Notes: a model not told the origin generated them from the letters alone. Numbered from the stretch's first letter, positions 22,407 through 29,423 are shown. The stretch: DNA of 29,516 nt from Streptococcus parasanguinis (GCA_018365265.1 JAGZKI010000031.1:1-29516); one strand, 5' to 3'. Program-made: numbers and translations.

Positions 22407-23324
22407 TTATTCACTGAAGAAATCAATGCCGGTTTTGTTGAGTTCATTGACTCGCAACATGAATTTTGTTTTGATTTGAACAAGCGGGCTTCCGAAATTT
22501 TCGAGTGCAATCAAACCTTCCAAGGCTTTTAGGACCTGCTTGGCACGGTAAACCCCTTCCTTGTCATTTAAGCCAAGGAGGGCATAGACCTGCATAAATT
22601 CTAACTGCATGGAAATACTGGTGTTTAAAATCGGTTTGCGCTTGCGAAGCTGGTTAATCGATTGAAGAAAATTCAGAGCTTCTAAGTAGAGTTCTTTTTT
22701 AATAAGATAGTTGGCTAGGTTTAAAAGTAAAGAGGCCAATGCATTGGCAGAGTAGGCAGAATAACTGCTTTCAAAAAGTTCCAAGGATTCCTTTCGAATC
22801 TTAGCGACGACTTCATAGGGCAAGACAGATAAAAGGGCAATGGTGAAGTCTTGCTCAATTTCATTTTGATAGGCAAAAGGCACTTCTTGAGCGATTCGTT
22901 GAATCGACACAGGTGCGTCTTCCAGGTGGATTTCTTTTCCCATCGCGTTATTGACATTGATTTCAAGCGAGCTCAAATAGAGTTGCCAGAGCTCTTTGTT
23001 CTCCTCGGCAACAGGCGATTTTTCATGTTTTAAGCGCTCAATGATGGACAGAAAATCCATATTTTCTTGATTGATATGTTTCATCAAAATGGGGCTGAAA
23101 TTTTGAATGGTTAAGCCAGGATAATGGGACAAAAAGGTGTCCCAATCCACCCCCATAGACAGCAAGAGGCGAGAGAAGGTCTCGATGGTTACCCCCTTTT
23201 GAGAACGCTCAAATTGGCTGAGGAACTGGGGAGAGACAATATCTGCAGCGACTTCTTTTAGAGAAAGACCGCGTGCTTCACGAATCTTACGAAATGTTGG
23301 ACCAAATGGCGAAGATGAGGACAT
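22407..23324 (-). CDS. Rgg/GadR/MutR-family transcriptional regulator
   Basis: 305 aa. An XRE-type HTH at about residues 8-65 (FRKIREARGLSLKEVAADIVSPQFLSQFERSQKGVTIETF) and a long helical, TPR-like C-terminal domain that in Rgg proteins binds a peptide or dimerises. The ATG at 23324 is chosen over an in-frame TTG at 23342, since AAAGGAAG lies just in front of it. Family members often sense a short hydrophobic peptide encoded next door, but I found no such peptide gene here. The divergent 200-aa membrane protein gene at 23536 may be its target. A 19-bp palindrome covers the -35 of its own promoter, so autoregulation is likely. Confidence 0.87.
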   Translation of the reverse strand: MSSSSPFGPTFRKIREARGLSLKEVAADIVSPQFLSQFERSQKGVTIETFSRLLLSMGVDWDTFLSHYPGLTIQNFSPILMKHINQENMDFLSIIERLKHEKSPVAEENKELWQLYLSSLEINVNNAMGKEIHLEDAPVSIQRIAQEVPFAYQNEIEQDFTIALLSVLPYEVVAKIRKESLELFESSYSAYSANALASLLLNLANYLIKKELYLEALNFLQSINQLRKRKPILNTSISMQLEFMQVYALLGLNDKEGVYRAKQVLKALEGLIALENFGSPLVQIKTKFMLRVNELNKTGIDFFSE

Positions 23325-23355
23325 AGGGGAACTTCCTTTCAATTAGCATACCATT

Positions 23356-23384
23356 AGTATACCTCAAAAAGGGATGGAATTAAA
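23356..23384 (-). promoter_or_regulatory. Promoter of the rgg gene
   Basis: On the minus strand TTTAAT (23384-23379), 17-bp spacer, TATACT (23361-23356), about 32 bp before the ATG. Confidence 0.6.
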
Positions 23385-23397
23385 CTCAGAGTTTAAT
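23379..23397. promoter_or_regulatory. Palindromic operator candidate over the rgg promoter
   Basis: ATTAAACTC-A-GAGTTTAAT, a perfect 9-1-9 dyad that includes the -35 of the rgg promoter. A shorter palindrome AAACTATAGTTT (23442-23453) lies further toward the divergent gene. Confidence 0.55.
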
Positions 23398-23535
23398 TTT
23401 TGACAAAAAAACTAGAAATTCTTCGATTTTTAAGAAAAATGAAACTATAGTTTACATGGCCCTTTTTTAGGGAGGGATTTTTGATAAAATAAGGTCAATT
23501 CTAGAAGATACGCTTATAACAAAAGGAGATTTACA

Positions 23536-24138
23536 ATGACGACACAAGAAATTTTACAGCTATTAGATGAAAAGCGCGTGCTAACAGCCCCTGCAGCAGT
23601 TGCTTGGGATGAAGTTCAACGGCAACAAAACCGTTTAAATAAAGCAGCGAAGAGACTCAATGGGCCAATCACGGTCACACTGGCCCTCAATCTTCTTTTT
23701 GCCTTTACGATTTTTCTGTTAGAACAAAGTCACCTCATGCACGGCTTTCTACTGATGCTCGGATTGATGGGTGGGTTGATTGCGATCAAATATTTTGTAT
23801 TTGTAGCCCCAGCCAAGCAAGCTCTTGTCAATGCCCAGGCCCTTTATAACCAGGAAATCAGCCAACCAGCCTACCAACAAGGGATGCAAGGTTTCCCGCA
23901 AAAATTTTACAATTACCACGACCTCTTCCGACTATATAATTTAATCGCAGAAGGCCGTGCCTCTACTTTGCCAGAAGCCTATAATCTGCTTGAAATGCAA
24001 CAATTCCAAGAAACACAAGTCAACCTGCAAGAGGAAGCCAATGCCCTACAAGCCGATATCGCACGTAGCTCAAGAGTCAGCGCCGTTGCTAATGTAGTCA
24101 CTGCTTACAATACTTATCGCATCCACAAAGATATGTAA
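23536..24138 (+). CDS. Membrane protein of unknown function, divergent to rgg
   Basis: 200 aa. A charged N-terminal region (1-42) is followed by two close hydrophobic segments at about 44-62 and 68-92, then a long soluble helical tail of about 105 residues with Gln-rich, possibly coiled-coil stretches (LEMQQFQETQVNLQEEANALQADIA). No signal peptide, lipobox or catalytic motif. AAAGGAG precedes the ATG. I do not recognise the family. Its divergent position next to the Rgg regulator suggests it may be controlled by it. Confidence 0.75.
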   Translation: MTTQEILQLLDEKRVLTAPAAVAWDEVQRQQNRLNKAAKRLNGPITVTLALNLLFAFTIFLLEQSHLMHGFLLMLGLMGGLIAIKYFVFVAPAKQALVNAQALYNQEISQPAYQQGMQGFPQKFYNYHDLFRLYNLIAEGRASTLPEAYNLLEMQQFQETQVNLQEEANALQADIARSSRVSAVANVVTAYNTYRIHKDM

Positions 24139-24162
24139 TGTCAAAAAGATAAAAGATGAAAA

Positions 24163-24213
24163 AACCTCCCGAGAGTCATGATCGAAAATCAGAGCTCCCG
24201 TGGAGGTTATTTT
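24163..24213 (+). terminator. Terminator after the 200-aa membrane protein gene
   Basis: AACCTCC (24163-24169) pairs with GGAGGTT (24202-24208), with additional pairing inside the long loop, then ATTTTG. Weaker than a classic terminator because the loop is large and the T run is short. An A run upstream allows function on the other strand too. Confidence 0.6.
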
Positions 24214-24231
24214 GTTGTCCTGTAAAAAGTA

Positions 24232-24338
24232 GTTCCGAACGGCATCCATGTACTTAAGTTCGCTAACGTATTAAGGATCGTAGTTCTCACTATCGTTCGA
24301 ACTGCGTCAACGTACCTAAACTCGCTGATGCTCGTAAA
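24232..24338. repeat. REP-like repeat beside the second csRNA
   Basis: One full copy of the ~71-bp repeat from 24273 (AAGGATCGTAGTTCTCACT, GTTCGAAC, CGTACCTAA) is preceded by a partial, diverged copy from about 24232. It has the same placement relative to the csRNA as the three-copy array at 21996-22200. Confidence 0.75.
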
Positions 24339-24346
24339 GGTACGTA

Positions 24347-24441
24347 GAAAAAGCCACCGGTTTTGGTGGCTCTTATAGGGAGATTATTATGAAAAAGTTT
24401 AGGATTTTCTATCAAACAAAGTTAGGAGGTCTTCATTTGAT
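24347..24441 (-). ncRNA. CiaR-controlled small RNA (csRNA), copy 2
   Basis: A predicted RNA of about 95 nt that differs from copy 1 at one base, near the 5' end (forward strand GTCTTCATTTG instead of GTCTTTATTTG). Same terminator (24352-24371), anti-Shine-Dalgarno CCUCCU and CAU elements. It lies convergently behind the 200-aa membrane protein gene and divergently from sdpR. The near identity suggests recent duplication or gene conversion and overlapping targets. Confidence 0.85.
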
Positions 24442-24447
24442 GGTTTT

Positions 24448-24480
24448 ATTATAAGGCTGATTTCTTAAAGAAAACTTAAG
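24448..24480 (-). promoter_or_regulatory. CiaR box and -10 of csRNA copy 2
   Basis: On the minus strand CTTAAG-TTTTC-TTTAAG (24480-24464), then 10 bp, then TATAAT (24453-24448). The spacer between box and -10 differs in several bases from copy 1 but has the same length, which argues that the arrangement is under selection. Confidence 0.85.
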
Positions 24481-24536
24481 AAAAGACGCTGTTTATAAGA
24501 ATCGGTCTTAGGTCTGATATTTTTTTACAACAGAAA

Positions 24537-24560
24537 CTATTTAGATTTTTTTCTAAATAG
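24537..24560. promoter_or_regulatory. SdpR operator 1 (upstream of the promoter)
   Basis: CTATTTAGA-N6-TCTAAATAG, a perfect 9-6-9 dyad, ending 2 bp before the -35 box. Confidence 0.7.
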
Positions 24561-24562
24561 AG

Positions 24563-24591
24563 TTGACAAACCCATCCGAAAGTACTAGAAT
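24563..24591 (+). promoter_or_regulatory. Promoter of sdpR-sdpI
   Basis: TTGACA (24563-24568), 17-bp spacer, TAGAAT (24586-24591), set exactly between the two operators. Confidence 0.8.
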
Positions 24592-24615
24592 CTATTTAGA
24601 AAGATTTCTAAATAG
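24592..24615. promoter_or_regulatory. SdpR operator 2 (over the transcription start)
   Basis: CTATTTAGA-N6-TCTAAATAG, the same 9-6-9 dyad as operator 1 with different spacer bases. It begins at the base after the -10, so bound protein would block transcription. Dyad centres are 55 bp apart, about five helical turns. Confidence 0.75.
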
Positions 24616-24632
24616 ATTAGAGGAGATAGAGA

Positions 24633-24914
24633 ATGAATTTTGCGCAAACATTTAAAGCTTTATCGAATCCGATAAGAAGAAGTATCTTAGAACTGCTAAA
24701 GGCGGGGAAATTATCTGCTGGTGATATCGCTGGCCACTTTGATGTAGCAGGAGCGACCATTTCCCATCATTTAAGCCTCCTCAAGCAGGCAGATTTAATT
24801 CGAGAGGAAAAAGAGAAGAATTTTATCTACTATGAACTCAATACTTCTGTCTTGGAGGATTTAATGGTCTGGCTCGTTGATTTGAAAGGAGACTCTACTG
24901 ATGAAAACGAATAA
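24633..24914 (+). CDS. sdpR: SdpR-type ArsR-family autorepressor
   Basis: 93 aa winged-helix protein. N terminus FAQTFKALSNPIRRSILELLK and the recognition region LSAGDIAGHFDVAGATISHHLSLLKQADLI (about 27-56) are typical, and the wing EEKEKNFIYYEL follows. No metal-binding Cys pair of the ArsR/SmtB sensors is present, in keeping with the SdpR branch. In Bacillus subtilis SdpR represses sdpRI until SdpI sequesters it. AGAGGAGA precedes the ATG. The stop overlaps sdpI by 14 bp. Confidence 0.88.
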   Translation: MNFAQTFKALSNPIRRSILELLKAGKLSAGDIAGHFDVAGATISHHLSLLKQADLIREEKEKNFIYYELNTSVLEDLMVWLVDLKGDSTDENE

Positions 24915-25536
24915 AAAACTATTGCTATTAACTTCTATGGTGATACTTTTCCCCATGCTTTGGGGGCTGATGATTTGGTCGCAATTGCCTAACCAAATCC
25001 CGATTCACTTCAATTTTGCTGGCCAGGCCAATAACTTCCAATCGAAACCCCTGGTTGTGTTTGGTCTTCCTATTTTCGATCTCATGGTGCATCTGTTTAT
25101 GATCTTTATGATCGGTCGCGATTCTAAGAATAGCGCTATGAATGAAAAAATGATCAGAGCGATTTACTGGTTGACCCCAATCGTTTCCTTAAGTACCTCC
25201 TATCTCATCTATAGCAAGGCGCTAGGATCTACTACCAATCCATCAGTTTTTGTTTCGGTTCTGCTGGGTCTCATCTTTGTAATCATGGGCAATTACATGC
25301 CTAAGCTAAAAGTGAATCACACGGTTGGAATCCGTCTGCCTTGGACCTTACAGAGTGAAGATAACTGGCACAAAACCCATCGCTTGGCAGGGAAGTTGTG
25401 GGTCCTCGGAGGGTTGATCCTTCTACTTGAAGCAGGACTTCAATTCGCACTTTCTTATGTTTTGGTGCTGGGCATCCTCGCCATTGTGGTTATCCCTATG
25501 GTGTACTCATATCAATTAAGCCGGAAAAATCGTTAG
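24901..25536 (+). CDS. sdpI: SdpI-family membrane protein
   Basis: 211 aa with about six hydrophobic helices. DUF1648 domain near the N terminus (WSQLPNQIPIHFNFAGQANNF, about 26-46) and the SdpI domain (KVNHTVGIRLPWTLQSEDNWHKTHRLAGKLW, about 142-172), with its hallmark NWHKTHRLAGK. In B. subtilis SdpI gives immunity to the SdpC toxin and traps SdpR at the membrane. No sdpC-like toxin gene lies nearby, so here it may serve against toxins of other cells or in stress signalling. AAAGGAG lies upstream, inside sdpR. Confidence 0.87.
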   Translation: MKTNKKLLLLTSMVILFPMLWGLMIWSQLPNQIPIHFNFAGQANNFQSKPLVVFGLPIFDLMVHLFMIFMIGRDSKNSAMNEKMIRAIYWLTPIVSLSTSYLIYSKALGSTTNPSVFVSVLLGLIFVIMGNYMPKLKVNHTVGIRLPWTLQSEDNWHKTHRLAGKLWVLGGLILLLEAGLQFALSYVLVLGILAIVVIPMVYSYQLSRKNR

Positions 25537-25540
25537 AATG

Positions 25541-25594
25541 AAAAACAACCAGAGAAGAAGCAGTCGTGAACGGTTTCTTTTCCGGTTGTTTTTC
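25541..25594. terminator. Terminator after sdpI
   Basis: AAAAACAACC (25541-25550) pairs with GGTTGTTTTT (25584-25593), with more pairing inside. Flanking A and T runs make it usable from either side. Confidence 0.85.
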
Positions 25595-25705
25595 GATTTT
25601 GGATAGGAGAACAGAAAACTTGCATTCACAGCCAGAGTGATCCACCATTTAAAATTGATATATAAGACTGAAGATATGATAAAACTAACGAAGAGAGCTA
25701 ACAGA

Positions 25706-25846
25706 ATGTATATTACCATTAAGAATTACTTTTCAAAGGAGTCATTTCTCAGAGTTGTAGTATGTATGATTATTTCAATGGATATTTTTCTTCTAAGTAT
25801 ATTAAAAAATGTGAGAAAAAGCTATAAATATCAGTATATGGTATAA
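25706..25846 (+). CDS. Possible small membrane peptide
   Basis: 46 codons from the ATG at 25706 (an earlier in-frame ATG at 25676 would give 56). There is one hydrophobic stretch (LRVVVCMIISMDIFLLSIL) followed by Lys and Arg, and GAAGAGAG lies about 9 bp upstream. The end runs into the promoter of the next gene. No similarity is recognised and it may not be a gene. The rest of the 25595-25705 stretch shows nothing. Confidence 0.3.
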   Translation: MYITIKNYFSKESFLRVVVCMIISMDIFLLSILKNVRKSYKYQYMV

Positions 25847-25847
25847 T
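25839..25847 (+). promoter_or_regulatory. Extended -10 promoter of the lipoprotein gene
   Basis: TGGTATAAT (TG 25839-25840, TATAAT 25842-25847), 34 bp before the ATG at 25881. Confidence 0.6.
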
Positions 25848-25880
25848 AATTTGGAGGAATTTAATTTTGGAGAAATTAGA

Positions 25881-26684
25881 ATGAAGACATGGATGAAATT
25901 AGTCTTTCTATCATTGATAGCAGTAGTGTTGGTCGCTTGTGAAGGGTTACATATTAAAATTAAAGGGATAAAAATGACGGAAGAGTTGAAAACGGATTCT
26001 GTATGGATTGATGTCCATCATGGGGAAAAAGTTACTTTGAATCCATATGATGCAGTTACCGCTGTGTATCATTTTGATGGGAAAGGGAATGTGGTAGCTT
26101 ATTTGGGACTGGATATAGATCTTGGTGAATTTAGTGGGAAGAATGACAAACAGATACTCGAAATTGCAAAAAAAGCTCATGAACGTAATTTTTATCGCCA
26201 AAAACAACAGCTCAGGGAAAGGATGGAAGTTCAATTAGAATCAATGAAGAAGGAAGGTATACAGCTATCGTGGGACGCGAAAAACTCCGCTGACGTGAGA
26301 GAAAAATTGAAACGCTTAGATGAAACAATCAAAGATGTACAAAAACAGTTTGATGCAGTCGTTGCATCAAACTATAAGGAACCAAAGGCAAGGGTAGTGA
26401 ACTACACTTTTGGGACATATGATCGAGATGAGTATAGCAAAAATCAAATGCAGATGGTTTTAACATTTGCCGTACAACAGCTTGCCAAAGACTCAATGTC
26501 CTATCAAGTAGAAAAAACTCAAAAGATATTGAGAGAAGGTTTCTTCTCAAAGAGTGCAGAGGAAGTAAAAGATTCTTATTATGTGGGATTAACTGAGGCT
26601 GATTCAGAAAACGATGTTCCAGGAGATTATCATGATTTTATGATTTCTGTGAGAAAAGGTCATAGTGGTATTGACTTAAAATAG
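25881..26684 (+). CDS. Putative lipoprotein of unknown function
   Basis: 267 aa from the ATG at 25881. Preferred over an in-frame TTG at 25851 because GGAGA lies about 9 bp ahead of the ATG and the product then begins with a normal signal peptide. Lipobox LVAC with the lipidated cysteine at residue 20. The mature part has a beta-rich start (SVWIDVHHGEKVTLNPYDAVTAVYHFDGKGNVVAYLGLD), a charged helical middle (about 95-160, EIAKKAHERNFYRQKQQL), and a C-terminal part ending RKGHSGIDLK. No known domain is recognised. It stands in an AT-rich stretch between the sdp pair and rpmG and may be acquired DNA. Confidence 0.72.
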   Translation: MKTWMKLVFLSLIAVVLVACEGLHIKIKGIKMTEELKTDSVWIDVHHGEKVTLNPYDAVTAVYHFDGKGNVVAYLGLDIDLGEFSGKNDKQILEIAKKAHERNFYRQKQQLRERMEVQLESMKKEGIQLSWDAKNSADVREKLKRLDETIKDVQKQFDAVVASNYKEPKARVVNYTFGTYDRDEYSKNQMQMVLTFAVQQLAKDSMSYQVEKTQKILREGFFSKSAEEVKDSYYVGLTEADSENDVPGDYHDFMISVRKGHSGIDLK

Positions 26685-26713
26685 ATAAGATATAAAAATC
26701 AGGTTTTCTATAG

Positions 26714-26935
26714 GAAGAAGATCGAATCAAAAAATATGCTGCTAATAAAATTAATGGACTGTTAGATAGATACGTAGCGTATGACTATAGTTATCAATTT
26801 GAGATAGAATATATATGGAAAAATGAAACTAAAGACTTTAAACTTTTGATTTCAGGTTCAGATAAGAGGTTCGAATATTTTAAAGTTTTCGTGAGTGATA
26901 AAAGCCCTATCTTTAGAGATTTCCTATATTATTAA
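26714..26935 (+). pseudogene. Gene fragment behind the lipoprotein gene
   Basis: An open frame of 73 sense codons (EEDRIKKYAANKINGLLDRY to a final FRDFLYY and TAA at 26933) has protein-like composition but no ATG, GTG or TTG near its beginning and no ribosome site. It is preceded by an in-frame TAG. It looks like the 3' end of a lost gene, perhaps a relative of the lipoprotein upstream. The remaining 26936-27080 shows no gene. Confidence 0.45.
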
Positions 26936-27086
26936 ATATAAAGTTGTATAATAATATATAATTTTAGTAGCGTTCATATCATTAAATGCAAATATCATGG
27001 AAAGACAATATTTTCCCAACTTAATTTTTGGAAAAAGCCAGAGCTTGAATTGAAATAGAGTGCAATATACTGCATTTGGCAAAAAG

Positions 27087-27122
27087 AAAAAAGTCGTTGA
27101 AATTGATTTTCAACGACTTTTT
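27087..27122 (-). terminator. Terminator of rpmF-rpmG
   Basis: AAAGTCGTTGAAA (27090-27102) pairs perfectly with TTTCAACGACTTT (27108-27120). The A-rich left side (27081-27091) gives the U run in the minus-strand transcript. Confidence 0.88.
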
Positions 27123-27130
27123 AAACTCAA

Positions 27131-27280
27131 TTATTTAACTTCTGTAAACACAACGTGTTTGCGAAGTTTTGGTGAGTATTTCTTCAATTGAAGACGGTCT
27201 GGAGTGTTACGTTTGTTTTTAGAAGTAAGGTACAAGCGTTCACCAGATTCTTTGTGTTCAAGTGTAATATTTACGCGCAT
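27131..27280 (-). CDS. rpmG: Ribosomal protein bL33
   Basis: 49 aa, too short for ordinary ORF cut-offs. It reads [20 protein letters not shown] and ends [11 protein letters not shown]. The CxxC zinc pairs of zinc-type L33 are absent, so this is the zinc-independent form. Component of the large ribosomal subunit. GGGAGA precedes the ATG. It is 15 bp downstream of rpmF on the same strand and shares its transcript. Confidence 0.95.
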
Positions 27281-27295
27281 GGTATCTCCCTTCTA

Positions 27296-27478
27296 TTATT
27301 CAGCTGATGCAGCTTTAGCGATCTTACGTCCTTTGTAGTATCCTTTAAGTGATACACGGTGTGAACGTGAGTAATCTCCAGTTGCTTCGTCAAAGTTTAC
27401 AGATGGAGCTGTTACTTTGTAGTGCGTACGACGTTTGTTTTTCTTCGCTTTTGATGTGCGACGTGCAGGTACTGCCAT
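27296..27478 (-). CDS. rpmF: Ribosomal protein bL32
   Basis: 60 aa. Start MAVPARRTSKAKKNKRRTHY is diagnostic. The zinc-binding cysteines of the zinc form are missing (THYKVTAPSVNFDEATG), as in the bL33 encoded next. GGAG lies about 9 bp upstream of the ATG. First gene of the two-gene ribosomal unit. Confidence 0.96.
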   Translation of the reverse strand: MAVPARRTSKAKKNKRRTHYKVTAPSVNFDEATGDYSRSHRVSLKGYYKGRKIAKAASAE

Positions 27479-27537
27479 TTCGTTTTTCTCCTTTTAAGAT
27501 ATAAATTCAATTAGGTTTGATTTTCATCAACTGTAAC

Positions 27538-27566
27538 AGTATAACAAAACTTTTTTGTAAAGTAAA
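27538..27566 (-). promoter_or_regulatory. Promoter of rpmF-rpmG
   Basis: On the minus strand TTTACT (27566-27561), 17-bp spacer, TATACT (27543-27538), the latter with an upstream TG (TGTTATACT), 60 bp before rpmF. Confidence 0.6.
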
Positions 27567-27587
27567 GTTACTTGACAAAAAAATTGA

Positions 27588-27602
27588 AATTTTTGGAAAA
27601 AC
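27588..27602 (+). promoter_or_regulatory. Weak CodY-box-like sequence upstream of ilvD
   Basis: AATTTTTGGAAAAAC matches the CodY consensus AATTTTCWGAAAATT at 11 of 15 positions, about 60 bp before the ilvD -10. Branched-chain amino acid genes are typical CodY targets. AT-rich DNA makes such matches common. Confidence 0.3.
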
Positions 27603-27656
27603 TTGCTCCTCCCCAGTTGATCTCAAAGTTTGGATCTGCCTTTGGGCCTACTTTTA

Positions 27657-27665
27657 TGCTATAAT
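27657..27665 (+). promoter_or_regulatory. Extended -10 promoter of ilvD
   Basis: TGCTATAAT (TG 27657-27658, TATAAT 27660-27665), 27 bp before the ATG. Confidence 0.65.
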
Positions 27666-27692
27666 GGTAAAAAATGAAACGAGAGGAATGAC

Positions 27693-29396
27693 ATGACAGA
27701 ATTAGACAAACGCCATCGTAGTAGTGTCTATGATAGCATGGTAAAATCTCCCAACCGTGCCATGCTTCGCGCGACGGGAATGACCGATGAAAGTTTTGAA
27801 AAGCCAATTGTCGGAGTGATTTCGACATGGGCGGAAAATACCCCTTGTAACATCCACCTTCATGATTTTGGAAAATTGGCCAAAGAAGGTGTGAAAGATG
27901 CAGGTGCTTGGCCGGTCCAATTTGGCACCATTACGGTTGCGGACGGGATCGCTATGGGGACACCAGGGATGCGCTTCTCCCTAACATCTCGCGATATCAT
28001 TGCGGATTCTATCGAAGCAGCTATGGGCGGTCACAACGTGGATGCTTTTGTAGCCATCGGGGGCTGTGATAAGAACATGCCTGGTTCCATGATTGCCATT
28101 GCCAATATGGATATCCCTGCGATCTTCGCTTATGGTGGGACCATTGCTCCTGGTAATCTTAACGGCAAGGATATCGACTTGGTTTCTGTTTTCGAAGGAA
28201 TCGGGAAATGGAACCACGGTGATATGACTGCTGAAGAAGTGAAGCAACTGGAATGTAATGCATGCCCTGGCCCTGGTGGCTGTGGTGGTATGTATACGGC
28301 CAACACCATGGCGACAGCGATCGAGGTCCTTGGGATGAGCTTGCCAGGTTCCTCTTCTCACCCTGCTGAATCAGCTGATAAAAAAGCCGATATCGAAGAA
28401 GCAGGTCGTGCTGTTGTCAAGATGTTGGAAATGGGACTGAAACCATCTGACATCTTAACTCGTGAAGCCTTTGAAGATGCGATTACCGTGACCATGGCCC
28501 TGGGTGGTTCAACCAATGCGACCCTTCACTTGCTTGCGATCGCTCACGCTGCTAACGTGGACTTGACGCTGGAAGATTTCAATGATTTCCAAGAGCGTGT
28601 GCCTCACTTGGCTGACTTGAAACCTTCAGGGAAATATGTCTTCCAAGACCTTTATAATGTTGGTGGTGTGCCAGCTGTCATGAAATACCTTCTTAAGAAT
28701 GGTTTCCTTCATGGGGATCGCATCACCTGTACTGGTAAAACGGTAGCTGAGAACTTGGAAGCCTTCGCTGATTTGACACCAGGTCAAAAAGTCATCATGC
28801 CACTTGAAAATCCGAAACGTGCCGATGGTCCATTGATCATCCTGAAAGGGAACTTGGCTCCTGAAGGAGCGGTTGCCAAAGTATCAGGTGTGAAGGTCCG
28901 TAACATCACGGGCCCTGCAAAGGTCTTTGACTCAGAAGAGGCTGCCATTGAAGCCGTTCTTTCGGATGAAATTGTGGATGGCGACGTTGTTGTTGTCCGC
29001 TTCGTAGGTCCTAAAGGTGGTCCTGGTATGCCGGAAATGCTGTCCTTGTCATCTATGATCGTTGGGAAAGGCCAAGGGGACAAGGTGGCCCTCTTGACAG
29101 ACGGACGCTTCTCAGGTGGTACTTACGGTCTCGTTGTCGGACACATCGCACCTGAAGCTCAGGTTGGTGGGCCAATTGCCTATCTCCACACAGGGGATCT
29201 GGTAACAGTTGACCAAGATACCAAAGAAATCACCATGCATGTCTCAGATGAAGAGTTAGCAAAACGCAAGGCGGAGACAACCTTGCCACCACTTTATAGC
29301 CGTGGGGTTCTGGGTAAATACGCCCATATCGTTTCTTCAGCATCACGTGGTGCCGTGACAGACTTCTGGAACATGGAACAGTCTGGTAAACAATAA
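27693..29396 (+). CDS. ilvD: Dihydroxy-acid dehydratase
   Basis: 567 aa, full length. It removes water from 2,3-dihydroxy-isovalerate and 2,3-dihydroxy-3-methylvalerate in valine and isoleucine synthesis. Iron-sulfur cluster cysteines: C52 in ENTPCNIHLHDF, C125 in AIGGCDKNMPG and C197 in CPGPGGCGGMYTANTM. K127, next to C125, is the carbamylated Mg2+-ligand position in the family. The C-terminal half has GGPGMPEML and TDGRFSGGT. GAGAGG precedes the ATG. A lone gene with its own promoter; a dispersed repeat hairpin starts 27 bp after the stop. Confidence 0.97.
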   Translation: MTELDKRHRSSVYDSMVKSPNRAMLRATGMTDESFEKPIVGVISTWAENTPCNIHLHDFGKLAKEGVKDAGAWPVQFGTITVADGIAMGTPGMRFSLTSRDIIADSIEAAMGGHNVDAFVAIGGCDKNMPGSMIAIANMDIPAIFAYGGTIAPGNLNGKDIDLVSVFEGIGKWNHGDMTAEEVKQLECNACPGPGGCGGMYTANTMATAIEVLGMSLPGSSSHPAESADKKADIEEAGRAVVKMLEMGLKPSDILTREAFEDAITVTMALGGSTNATLHLLAIAHAANVDLTLEDFNDFQERVPHLADLKPSGKYVFQDLYNVGGVPAVMKYLLKNGFLHGDRITCTGKTVAENLEAFADLTPGQKVIMPLENPKRADGPLIILKGNLAPEGAVAKVSGVKVRNITGPAKVFDSEEAAIEAVLSDEIVDGDVVVVRFVGPKGGPGMPEMLSLSSMIVGKGQGDKVALLTDGRFSGGTYGLVVGHIAPEAQVGGPIAYLHTGDLVTVDQDTKEITMHVSDEELAKRKAETTLPPLYSRGVLGKYAHIVSSASRGAVTDFWNMEQSGKQ

Positions 29397-29423
29397 TTGC
29401 AAGGACGACTTTGTACAAAGAGA

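Larger units (their letters stand above)
24339..24517. repeat. 179-bp duplicated csRNA module, copy 2
   Basis: Same orientation and length as 22221-22399; see that entry. The two copies flank rgg and the 200-aa membrane protein gene. Confidence 0.9.

Noticed and set aside
23325..23342. TTG start for rgg giving six more residues
   Set aside because: The TTG overlaps the ribosome site itself; ATG at 23324 is correctly spaced.
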